Assembly (NCBI GenBank): GCA_013349295.1 | Contig: DUZW01000003.1 | Coordinates: forward strand, 1 to 64,000 | DNA: 64,000 nucleotides | Direction of reading: 5' to 3' | Source of the DNA: Deltaproteobacteria bacterium | Lineage (GTDB): Bacteria; Desulfobacterota; Desulfobulbia; Desulfobulbales; Desulfurivibrionaceae | Made by a program: the position numbers and the translations under genes | The notes under the pieces: model-generated | The model's database searches: none | The model's input: only the letters and a program-made list of their open reading frames with translations | What the model was told of the DNA's origin: nothing | Shown here: positions 36,370 through 45,000 of the stretch, one piece after another | Layout of the letters: each line of letters begins with the position of its first letter | Numbering within the stretch: position 1 is the stretch's first letter

Positions 36370-37212
36370 TCAATCGTCCGATTCGTAGAGTTCTTTGGCC
36401 ATGACCATTTCCCCAGGCAAATCCCTGATGATAATCTTGTAATCCGACATCCTTTGTTTTACGTGCGCAGCCAATTCAGGGGCCAGCGGCTCAAGGGGGC
36501 CGGGCATATGAAAATACTGCATTTTCCCCGCCATGAATTCCGCCAATTGCAAAATACTGCCGGTGCTGGAAACAGATTTCACCTGCTTGGCAAGATGGTG
36601 CGACTTGATGGAGCTGAGCACTTCCTGGGGCAACCCCCAGTCCTTGGCAAGAAGATAGCCCACCTCGGCATGATCGGTGCCGATGGCAGCACGCTCACAC
36701 TCGGGCAGGGTCCCCTTTCCTTCCCGAAATGCCCGGCATGCTTCACGCAGCTGCTCCCCGGCAATCTGGTTTTCAACGATAAGTCCGATGTCATGGATTA
36801 TCCCGGCCAAAAAAACATCATCGCCATCCTTGCCGAAAATACGCTTGGCGATCATCCCGGAAAGGATGGCCACGGTGGCGGAATGCAACCAGAGTTTCTG
36901 GGGCGAAAAATCAACGCCGTCACCCTTGAACATCCCGCGCAGGGATTCAACCGCGACCAGATTGCGCAGCTGGCGCATGCCGGCAAAGACCACGGCCTTG
37001 GAAATGGATTCAACCTTTTGGGACAAAGCGAAATAGGGGCTGTTGACAAGGCGCAACAGGCGGGTGACCAAAACGGGATCGAGCTTGATGATTTCCTCGA
37101 AATCCTGCATGGTGCTGTGATCGTCATTGACCAGTTGGGTCACTTTGATCGCCACATGCGGAAGCGTTTTAAGCTCGGTGAATTTTCTAATTATGTCTTT
37201 GGCGCTGGGCAT
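36370..37212 (-). CDS. HDOD-domain signalling protein
   Basis: 280 aa consisting essentially of one HDOD domain (about 15-215). HDOD proteins resemble HD phosphohydrolases but usually lack catalytic residues and serve as regulatory scaffolds. Here the central stretch FLAGIIHDIGLIVENQ retains an H-D pair, and a later GTDHAEVGYLLAKDWGLP is typical. It is between HPt and hybrid kinase genes, so it is probably part of that relay's input or output. Confidence 0.9.
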   Translation of the reverse strand: MPSAKDIIRKFTELKTLPHVAIKVTQLVNDDHSTMQDFEEIIKLDPVLVTRLLRLVNSPYFALSQKVESISKAVVFAGMRQLRNLVAVESLRGMFKGDGVDFSPQKLWLHSATVAILSGMIAKRIFGKDGDDVFLAGIIHDIGLIVENQIAGEQLREACRAFREGKGTLPECERAAIGTDHAEVGYLLAKDWGLPQEVLSSIKSHHLAKQVKSVSSTGSILQLAEFMAGKMQYFHMPGPLEPLAPELAAHVKQRMSDYKIIIRDLPGEMVMAKELYESDD

Positions 37213-37280
37213 GGCTCAAGCACGCGAATTTTGGAGGGACCTTGTCTCTGCAAGGAATTGTGGGCTATCTGAGGGAACGT

Positions 37281-37607
37281 TCATTGCCTGCCGTCAAAGG
37301 CCTTGAGAAGTGCGGCAAGCTGATCAGCCAGCTCTCTTCCCCTTGAAAGGTTGCTGGCCCTGCCTTGCTTTTCAAGTTCGGAGGCAACCTTGCGCACCCC
37401 CTCAACCCCGAGACTGGCCGAGGCGCCCTTGATACTGTGCGCGGCATCAGCCACCGTCACGGCATCTTCCGCGGCAAGACCGTCGTTGATCCGCGCCAGA
37501 TCCGAAGCGGAAGAATCGCTGAACAGCTCCAGAAGCTCCGCCAACATCTCTTCGTCATCCCCAGCCTGCTCCAGGGCAAAGTTCCTATCCCACTCAAGAT
37601 CTGCCAT
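37281..37607 (-). CDS. Stand-alone HPt phosphotransfer protein
   Basis: 108 aa, all helical. The phosphoacceptor His is in AHSIKGASASLGV, the standard HPt signature, preceded by ELFSDSSASDLARI. It would relay phosphate from the hybrid kinase two genes downstream to a regulator not present in this operon. It is the first gene of HPt-HDOD-kinase. Confidence 0.92.
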   Translation of the reverse strand: MADLEWDRNFALEQAGDDEEMLAELLELFSDSSASDLARINDGLAAEDAVTVADAAHSIKGASASLGVEGVRKVASELEKQGRASNLSRGRELADQLAALLKAFDGRQ

Positions 37608-37797
37608 CTCTGTTCCTTATCATGAATTTGGCGTTGTCACAGCCCAAAACATTGAGGCGGCGACAACGACACTCAACTCAATTACACGAACGATTCGTTT
37701 TATCATACCGAAAGCATTACAGATCGGCAAATGTATAAATAAAAAAACCATGCACTGACTTTCTCACTCGCCTCTCACAGGAGAATACAGCAACGCC

Positions 37798-38433
37798 CTA
37801 AACCCCGGACAACACGGCCTCAATCTCGGAAAAAGGGATAACACCGGCCCTGAGCTGACAAACCTTGCCCTCTTGATAAGCCAGGAGTGTAGAGCCTTGG
37901 CCGCCGGGAGTTTCTCCACCATCGATAACCGCGTCAACCTCCGGCCCCAATTGGTCAAGTACGCCGCCGGCCGCCACAGCCGCCGGCTGACCGGAAAAAT
38001 TAGCGCTGGTCGCCGTGATCGGCCGACCAAACCCCCTCACAAGTTTTCGGGCCACGGGATGGGAAGAAACCCGGACCCCGATATTGCCCCGATAGCCGGT
38101 AAGCATCTGTGGCAATGAGTCAACCCCCGGAAAAACAAGGGTCAATGGCCCGGGCCAGAATTTCTCCATGAGAATGGTAAAGGGGGGAGGAATCTCCGCG
38201 ACAAGACAGGAAAGCTGGGACGGATTGTCAATAATCAGCAAAACCGGCTTGTCGGGAGAACGTCCTTTCAAGGCGAAAAGACGAGAGAGGGCCGCCTGAT
38301 TGAAAGGATCAACCGCCAGCCCGTAATATGTTTCCGTGGGGAAGGCGACAACCCCACCCGCCCGAAGGACCGCACAGGCATGAGCAATGGCCTCATCCGT
38401 CACAAGGTGTTCCACGCCGACTTGTTCTGTCAC
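37798..38433 (-). CDS. tsaC: Threonylcarbamoyl-AMP synthase (TsaC/Sua5, YrdC domain)
   Basis: 211 aa. YrdC fold with the family motifs VVAFPTETYYGLAVD, KGRSPDKPVLLII and the C-terminal ATSANFSGQPA. It makes threonylcarbamoyl-AMP from Thr, bicarbonate and ATP for t6A. Its length suits TsaC or a short Sua5 without the C-terminal Sua5 domain. The start overlaps the purE stop by 4 bp (ATGA), so translation is coupled to purE. Confidence 0.93.
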   Translation of the reverse strand: MTEQVGVEHLVTDEAIAHACAVLRAGGVVAFPTETYYGLAVDPFNQAALSRLFALKGRSPDKPVLLIIDNPSQLSCLVAEIPPPFTILMEKFWPGPLTLVFPGVDSLPQMLTGYRGNIGVRVSSHPVARKLVRGFGRPITATSANFSGQPAAVAAGGVLDQLGPEVDAVIDGGETPGGQGSTLLAYQEGKVCQLRAGVIPFSEIEAVLSGV

Positions 38434-38918
38434 AGGCTCTCGACAAGCCGCTGCGCCTTTACCTCAACTTCACGGGCCATCTCGTCCTTAAAGGCAACAA
38501 GCCTTTCCGCCAACTTTTCATCGGCAAGCGCCAAAATCTGCGCTGCAAGAATCGCACCATTTTTTGCTCCGGCCTTACCGATACCCATGGTGGCCACCGG
38601 CACTCCCGGAGGCATCTGCACCGTGGAGAGCAGGGCATCAAGCCCCTTTAAGGAGGATGAATCCACCGGCACTCCGATAACCGGCAGGATGGTATGGGCA
38701 GCCAGCACTCCGGCCAGATGTGCGGCCATCCCGGCCGCGGCGATGATTATTTTCAAGCCGCGGGCTCTGGCGCTGCTTGCGTATTCCATGGCCCGCGCCG
38801 GACTGCGATGGGCCGAAGCCACTGTTATTTCGTAGGGAATTTCCATCTTCTTCAAAAAATCCACGCAACCCTGCATAACCGGCAGATCCGAATCACTCCC
38901 CATGACAATACCAATCAT
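38430..38918 (-). CDS. purE: N5-carboxyaminoimidazole ribonucleotide mutase
   Basis: 162 aa. The N-terminal GSDSDLPVMQGC and EITVASAHRSPARAMEY (catalytic His in SAHR) and the AAGMAAHLAG segment are diagnostic of class I PurE. It converts N5-CAIR to CAIR. It lies between purD and tsaC on one strand, with repeat copy D between purD and purE. Confidence 0.97.
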   Translation of the reverse strand: MIGIVMGSDSDLPVMQGCVDFLKKMEIPYEITVASAHRSPARAMEYASSARARGLKIIIAAAGMAAHLAGVLAAHTILPVIGVPVDSSSLKGLDALLSTVQMPPGVPVATMGIGKAGAKNGAILAAQILALADEKLAERLVAFKDEMAREVEVKAQRLVESL

Positions 38919-38947
38919 AATGACCTCACATAAATGAAAATGAAAAA

Positions 38948-39010
38948 GTTAACAGCACCAAAACAAGACATCAAAACGACAAAGCAGATGCGGTGCTGCT
39001 GAATGTTTAT
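38948..39010 (-). repeat. Interspersed nested-hairpin repeat, short copy D
   Basis: About 63 bp between purD and purE. On the minus strand the core cagcagcaccgcatctgctt matches copies A and C, but the inner stem is deleted. The ends AACAGCACC and GGTGCTGCT still pair. The purD stop codon TAA lies in its terminal part. Confidence 0.65.
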
Positions 39011-40281
39011 TTTCGATCCAAGGCCTTCCGACCGATATCCTTCCTATAATAACAGCCGTCCCAGCTGATCTCTTCGGCAGCCTTGTAAGCTTTGACAATG
39101 GCCTCCTGCACCGTGTCGCCGATGGCGGTCACTCCCAACACCCGCCCGCCATTAGTGACAACGGTATCTCCTTGCAGGGCTGTACCGGCGTGAAAAACCA
39201 CCACATCCTTATGCTGAGCCGCCCTGGCAAGCCCATCGATGGGTTTGCCATTTTCATACTTGCCAGGATACCCACCTGCCGCCATGACCACACAGACCGT
39301 GGGCCGCGTATCAATCTCCAAGGAAATCTCGGACAAACGGCCATCAACCACCGCCTCCATGATCTCCACCAGATCGGTTTTAAGACGCATGAGCAGAGGC
39401 TGAGCCTCGGGGTCGCCAAAACGGCAATTGAACTCAAGCACCTTGACCACACCCTGGTCAATCATCAACCCGGCGTAGAGCACCCCCTTGTAGGGGCAGC
39501 CTTCCGCCGCCAGGGCCTTGACCGTCGGCAGCATCACCGTTTCCATGACCAGCCGATGCAGATCCTCGGTCACCACGGGCGCAGGCGAATACGCCCCCAT
39601 GCCGCCGGTGTTCGGTCCCTTGTCTCCATCAAAAATCGCCTTATGGTCCTGGGAGGTTGGCAGGGGCAGCACCGTTTCTCCATCAGTGAAGGCCAGAAAA
39701 GAGGCCTCCTCACCACGAAGAAACTCCTCGACCACCACCCGACTGCCTGCCTCGCCAAAAGCCTTCTCCTTCATGAACAGGTCCACCGCCGCCTTGGCCT
39801 CGGCAATGGTCTGGGCTACCACCACACCCTTACCCGCCGCAAGGCCATCGGTTTTGACAACCATGGGCGCAGACTGCTTTTCCACATAGGAAAGCGCTTC
39901 CTCCCTGTCCGTAAAGGTTGCATAAAAAGCTGAAGGGATATGATATTTTTCAAGCAGATCCTTCATGAAGACCTTGCTGCCTTCAAGGGTGGCGGCGTTG
40001 CGCCGAGGGCCAAAAACCCGCAACCCTTTTTCTTCAAAATGATCAACGATTCCCAAGGCAAGGGGGACTTCAGGCCCAACCACGGTGAGATCGATCCCTT
40101 CCGTCCGAGCAAAACCGGAAAGTTCTTCAATGGCGGTGGCGCTGATTTTGACACAGGTTGCCAGGGCGCTGATTCCGGCGTTACCCGGAGCACAAAAAAT
40201 TTCCGTTACCCTTGGGCTCTGCCGCAATTTCCAGACCAGGGCATGTTCTCTGCCCCCCGAACCAACAACCAGAATTTTCAT
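39007..40281 (-). CDS. purD: Phosphoribosylamine-glycine ligase
   Basis: 424 aa, ATP-grasp enzyme making GAR. Seen: KILVVGSGGREHALVWKL, GNAGIS, GPEVPLALGIVD, the ATP-grasp segment VVKTDGLAAGKGVV, and FNCRFGDPEAQPLL. The ATG at 40281 has GAGGAG seven bases upstream; the TTG one codon before it is inside that spacing. It heads a purD-purE-tsaC group. Confidence 0.97.
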   Translation of the reverse strand: MKILVVGSGGREHALVWKLRQSPRVTEIFCAPGNAGISALATCVKISATAIEELSGFARTEGIDLTVVGPEVPLALGIVDHFEEKGLRVFGPRRNAATLEGSKVFMKDLLEKYHIPSAFYATFTDREEALSYVEKQSAPMVVKTDGLAAGKGVVVAQTIAEAKAAVDLFMKEKAFGEAGSRVVVEEFLRGEEASFLAFTDGETVLPLPTSQDHKAIFDGDKGPNTGGMGAYSPAPVVTEDLHRLVMETVMLPTVKALAAEGCPYKGVLYAGLMIDQGVVKVLEFNCRFGDPEAQPLLMRLKTDLVEIMEAVVDGRLSEISLEIDTRPTVCVVMAAGGYPGKYENGKPIDGLARAAQHKDVVVFHAGTALQGDTVVTNGGRVLGVTAIGDTVQEAIVKAYKAAEEISWDGCYYRKDIGRKALDRK

Positions 40282-40580
40282 CAAAAATCTCCTCGGCTTC
40301 TTTCTGAAATTATCTATTATCCCCTTGGAGTCATTGGAAAATGCCCCAAATCAGAGTGAGCTATTTTACCCCAAAATCGCCGGGCAAGAAAGCATTAAAC
40401 CGTTGCAAAAAAATAATATCGTTACCTGACAGTAGAACCAAACGCAGAAATGCAAGCCAGAAACAGGGACACCCAGCCAGTTTCGTAACGCAACTAAAAT
40501 CCAGCCGCTCCTGCCATCGCCCAACAACCCACTGCTCCTGCCGGCAACATACCGCTCACACATAGAAAAAAAATTTTGCC

Positions 40581-40609
40581 TTGACACCCGCCCATTCCCC
40601 CTCTATGAT
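40581..40609 (+). promoter_or_regulatory. Near-consensus sigma-70 promoter of the TetR-type gene
   Basis: TTGACA (40581-40586) and TATGAT (40604-40609) are separated by exactly 17 bp. Transcription should start near 40616, just before the palindromic operator. Confidence 0.85.
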
Positions 40610-40620
40610 AGGCCTCAAAA

Positions 40621-40640
40621 ATGAATGAGTGCGCATTCAT
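40621..40640 (+). promoter_or_regulatory. Palindromic operator for the TetR/FadR-type repressor
   Basis: atgaatgagtgcgcattcat has 7-bp arms ATGAATG/CATTCAT. This is close to the TGAATGA-TCATTCA boxes bound by FadR-type TetR regulators of fatty acid degradation in Bacillus and relatives. It lies immediately after the predicted transcription start and 47 bp before the start codon, a natural place for autorepression. Confidence 0.75.
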
Positions 40641-40687
40641 AAGGCGACAGGCTCCCTCACCTTACCTCTGTTTATCCCGCTGAATCC

Positions 40688-41281
40688 ATGAGAACATCCG
40701 ACAAACATTCAAAGATTATCGAAGCGGCCATCACCGTTTTTGCCAGAAAAGGTTTTTTCAGCGCCCGCATTTCCGACATCGCCAAGGAAGCCCAGGTTGC
40801 CGATGGGACCATCTATCTCTACTTCAACAACAAATACGACATTCTTATTTCACTGTTCGAGGAAGAAATCGGCAAGATCATCGTGCAGGTCAAGCTTCTC
40901 ATAGAAAAAGAGACCGACCCGCGGAAGATGCTCCAGATTTTCGCCCTGCACCACATGCAGCTCATGGAAGAGAAAAAAGAACTTGCCGAGGTGTTGCAGA
41001 TGGAGTTGCGTCAGAGCAACAAATTCATGAAAGAATACAGAAATACGAAGTTTATTGAATACGTGGATGTGGTCTCCGCCATTATCCACAAAGGGCAGGA
41101 AGAGGGGGTGTTCCGCAAGAGCCTCCTGCCCGGTGTGTTCAAGCGGGCCTTTTTCGGCGCCTTGGATGAAACATCAAGGCTTTGGGTTCTGTCGCCCGAC
41201 CATACCTATACCATTGTCGAAGCAGCCCAGCAGATCAGCGACATCTTTATTTCCGGAATCATGACGGAAAACCAGGTCTGA
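40688..41281 (+). CDS. TetR-family repressor, FadR-like
   Basis: 197 aa. The N-terminal HTH domain (about 8-55: IIEAAITVFARKGFFSARISDIAKEA, then VADGTIYLYFNNKYDIL) is very close to the FadR/YsiA group, whose ligands are long-chain acyl-CoAs. The C-terminal helical domain would bind the effector. The operator in its own leader fits that group. No fatty acid gene is adjacent, so targets must be elsewhere. GreA is convergent on the right. Confidence 0.88.
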   Translation: MRTSDKHSKIIEAAITVFARKGFFSARISDIAKEAQVADGTIYLYFNNKYDILISLFEEEIGKIIVQVKLLIEKETDPRKMLQIFALHHMQLMEEKKELAEVLQMELRQSNKFMKEYRNTKFIEYVDVVSAIIHKGQEEGVFRKSLLPGVFKRAFFGALDETSRLWVLSPDHTYTIVEAAQQISDIFISGIMTENQV

Positions 41282-41355
41282 TTCCTGTCCTTAAACAAAT
41301 TTTCCGCAATAAACCAAATTGCCCGGCAAGGCGAAGAATCGAATGCCGAGCCAGC

Positions 41356-41841
41356 TCAACTACGTTCCGGCGGTTTGATATCCATGACCTCAAGCTGCCG
41401 CACCCCACCCGGAGTTTTCACGGTTATCTCGTCACCCACGCTTTTACCGATCATTGCCCGGCCAATCGGAGAAAGCACGGAAATACTGCCCTTGCTCACA
41501 TCAGCCTCTTCCGGCCCCAAAAGCTGATAGCGAATCTCATCCTCCGTGTCCAAATCAACAAGGGAAACAACCGTGCCGAAAACCACCCGGGAACAGTCCA
41601 CCGCCGAGCAATCAATCACCTCGGCCCGACTGAGCTTGTCCTTGAGCTCCAAGAGCCGTCCTTCGATATGCGACTGACGCTCCTTGGCCGCATGATATTC
41701 GGCGTTTTCCTTTAAATCGCCGTGCCCCCGCGCCACCTCGATCGCTTCAATGACCGCCGGTCGTTCTTTCTTCTGCAACCGATCAAGTTCCTGACGCAAT
41801 CTGGCATATCCCTCCTGAGACATGGGAATACGCTCAACCAT
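41356..41841 (-). CDS. greA: Transcript cleavage factor GreA
   Basis: 161 aa. An N-terminal coiled coil carries the acidic tip (GHGDLKENAEYHAAKERQ, with D and E residues that position Mg in the RNA polymerase active site), and a C-terminal FKBP-like domain ends PPERS. It rescues backtracked polymerase. AAGGAGGG precedes the ATG. Slightly divergent residues at the end of the core do not exclude a GreB-like paralogue. Confidence 0.95.
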   Translation of the reverse strand: MVERIPMSQEGYARLRQELDRLQKKERPAVIEAIEVARGHGDLKENAEYHAAKERQSHIEGRLLELKDKLSRAEVIDCSAVDCSRVVFGTVVSLVDLDTEDEIRYQLLGPEEADVSKGSISVLSPIGRAMIGKSVGDEITVKTPGGVRQLEVMDIKPPERS

Positions 41842-41871
41842 AACACCCTCCTTGCCAAAGCATAGCTCTAC

Positions 41872-41932
41872 AAAAAAAATGGCCGTTTTCCCGGCAGGCA
41901 GTTACAGCAGCGGATGCCCCGGATAAAACGGC
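41872..41932 (-). terminator. Rho-independent terminator of the TPR/beta-barrel gene
   Basis: On the minus strand GCCGTTTTATCCGGGGCA pairs with TGCCGGGAAAACGGC around a loop of about 19 nt, followed by CCA and eight T. It lies 130 bp past the stop of the gene at 42062 and just before greA. Confidence 0.82.
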
Positions 41933-42061
41933 GAAAATATTTTCAACACATCCTCTACCCGACACATTCTTGAGATACAAAGCGACGGGACAGCGACAGA
42001 ACATTCAATTAGCACAGAGAAAAAAAGATTGCAAGGGAAAGCGCACCTGGAAAGCCTGCGC

Positions 42062-45000
42062 CTACCATCGGTAAACAGCCGAAAGAAAAAACTCCTTGGC
42101 CCGGTAGTCCGGACCCGAGGTCAACTCCGTCGTCGCGGCAAGAATGAGCTGCGGTGCATATTCCACAAAAAAACCGCCCCTCCAGGTCTGCATGGCGTAC
42201 CCCATTTCATCATAAACAACGGCATATTCCAGATCATAGTACCGGGGAACCCCACGCCTGAATTGATCATCGGAAAGCTGGTGCTTGAAATATACGCTGA
42301 AACGGTTCTGCCAGTAATTTTTCGGAGTCCAATATGGGTGGTCGGCGGCAGCAAACCCATCCAGCTCGAGAGGCCCGCCGGCCCTTGCCTCGGCAGTGTC
42401 CTTGAAATCATAAGTATAGCTGAACTTCAAAAATGCCGGTTCAAAAAAAAGCAGGTAGGCAGCCCAGACATCATACCCCTTCATGTTATTATCATCGGAA
42501 AAACTAGCGTAGAGGTAGCCTCCTCCCGCCTGGACGCTGGGAACCATATCCAACACAAAATCCGCCTTGTAATCCTGCTGAACGATATTACGTCCGAGGC
42601 TGGCCAAAGTATCATGCTTAACATCACGGCCATAGGAAAAAATGCCGGTCAAGCGATCACCCAGGCGGCCCTCCGCAGCCATCTCGACAAGAGCGGTGTC
42701 GGGCCGGTTATTTTCCAGCAATTCCATCCCAGCTCCTCCACGCAAGCGAAGCTGCTCGTTAATATTGGCCGAGTAGGAAACAAGGGCGCGGTTCCCACGA
42801 ATCTTGCCATTGCCGCCGGGGTCCTGATAGTCAAGCCGGGAGAAATTCACTTCCAGGTCATGCTGCAGATAGGGCGAGCATTGCAGACTGGCACCTTCCC
42901 AGCTTTTTTTGATGGCCTTATATCCCTCCCTGCCCTCCTCCCTGAGATAACCATACCCCAAAGCGACCCGAGGTTGACGCTTCAGCTCGTTTCTCTGCCT
43001 GGCCTCGGCAAGCCCGGGGAAGTCGCTGCCGGCAGCGCTGATCTCCTCATACAGCGCGGCCTCATGCCCCAATTGTCCGAATCTGCTGTAAATCCCGGCA
43101 AGATCAAACTGCAGGGAGGCGTCCGAAGGATATTCCCGCAACAAGGTCCTAAAATAATTCGCGGCGGCCAGATACTCACGATTCATCACCGCCTGCCTGG
43201 CGGTTTTCTCTAAGGCAAACTGCCTGCACCAACGGTATCTGGCATAAAAGGGAACCGCCAGTTGATTAAGCACATCTGCATCGGGTCCGGACTCAAGTAA
43301 GGCCCTGGGTTCCATCAACGCATCAACCACGGTATGCCTGTCGATCTCGGCAACGGTCAACTGCGTCCAGAGACCATACTCCTCGGACCGGGGCAAGGTC
43401 ACGCCCCGAGCCTTTCCCTGTGTTGCGATACTGTCCACCACCGAGGGCTCCAGAAAAGCATCGTACACCATCAGGGATTTTTCCCATTCATGCTCCGCCC
43501 AGAGAATCCGCGCCTTGAGCAAAAGCATGTCCGGTCGTTGCTCAAGTTGAGCAAAGCGTTCTTCCACCGCTCCGGCCTCGGCAAATCGACCACGGTCGAA
43601 AAACAACTGGGCAAGACGCACGGCGGCAAACTCCTGCTCCGGAAAATCTCGGACAATCCCCTGCCAGATCTCGATGGCCGCGCCGATATCGCCATGGGCC
43701 TCCCTGGCCGAAGCAGACAAAGAACGGATCACGACGGATTCGGGATACTGTCGACTTGCCAGTTCCGCCCTCTCACTGAGCTCCGCCACCAGAGACTCCC
43801 CCTCCAGAGCCTTCAGAAAACCGAGAACAAGACCTTGATCCTGGGTATATTCCGCCAGCATTCGCTGAAAAATCTCCTTTTCCGCACCACTCTTCCCCTG
43901 GGCGCGGGAAATGCGCAGCAGAAGCAGATCTGCCTCGGGCCTCTCACGCTGCCCGACCAAAGACACGGCCACCTGCTCGGCTTCGGCATAACGGCCATCA
44001 GAAAACAACAACCGGGCGCGAAGCAGATCCGCCTCCCGATGCAGCAACTGTAATGACAACGGCAGCCCTCCCCCTGCCGTTGTCGGCAATTCACCGGCAA
44101 GCTGCCCCAGAATCTTGATTGCCTCCCCGGTTTCGCCCTCGGCCGCCAACAACCGCGCCCGCAGCAGCCTGACATCAAACGCTTTCTTCGTCACGACTCC
44201 GATCTTTCGAGGAGCCCCGATATCCTGCCGCTTGTCCTTGCCATCCTGCTGCGTCAGCTGATCAAGCCAGACCCAGGCCTCGGAAAAATGCTTTTCCTGA
44301 AGGGCCAATTCAAATAAGCGCACCAGAACCGCCTCGTCCCCCGGATGATGAAGATAGGCCTGCCGCAAAACCTGTTCCGCCTCATAGGGCAAGCCGCTCC
44401 GCCGGTAGGCCTCGGCCAGACCGAAAAAAGCAGCCGTAACCAACTCCACGTCAGCCTGATACTTTGTAAGTATTCCGGCATAATATTCCCTAGCCGCGCC
44501 AAAAAAAGCAGCATCAGTCAGAGCCTTGGCGATGAGAAGCTGGGTCTGCGGAGAGCCATGCAGCCCAGAAAATTTTTCCTGTAATCGGGAAAGGTGACTC
44601 CGGGTTTTCCCGGGTAGACCAAGTCCTCCCGCCAGTTGAAGGCAACGCAGACTGAACATGCCCGTTTCGTCAGCCCCGTCCAAAAGCTGTTCATAAAGGA
44701 CCAGGGCCTTGGCGGAATGGCCGAGCCGCTCGTACACCAACGCCTGTCCGGCCAGAACCTCAGGCGTCCTTACGCCGAGAGCCTCCAGCCGGGAAAACAT
44801 ATCCCGGCTCTTGGACAGTTCCCCACGGTCAAGATACATGCGGGCCAGTTTCTGAAGAACTGCTCTGTTGCCGGGCTCCATTTTGAATAAAATCTCAAGC
44901 ACTTCGAGGAGTTTTTGTCTCCGCTCCAAATACGCCCACATGGCCTTGGCCTCGTCGTCATTACCGCCCGCCAACAGCGCCTTGGCCCGTTTGGCCAGGA

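Larger units (their letters stand above)
40282..40687. other. Intergenic region between divergent purD and tetR-type genes
   Basis: 406 bp. The right third carries the promoter and operator of the TetR-type gene, annotated separately. The left part is A+T-richer with a few A/T runs (gcaaaaaaataatatcg) and no clear purD promoter or riboswitch; I do not see the conserved cores of a purine or PRPP/ppGpp aptamer. Confidence 0.5.
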
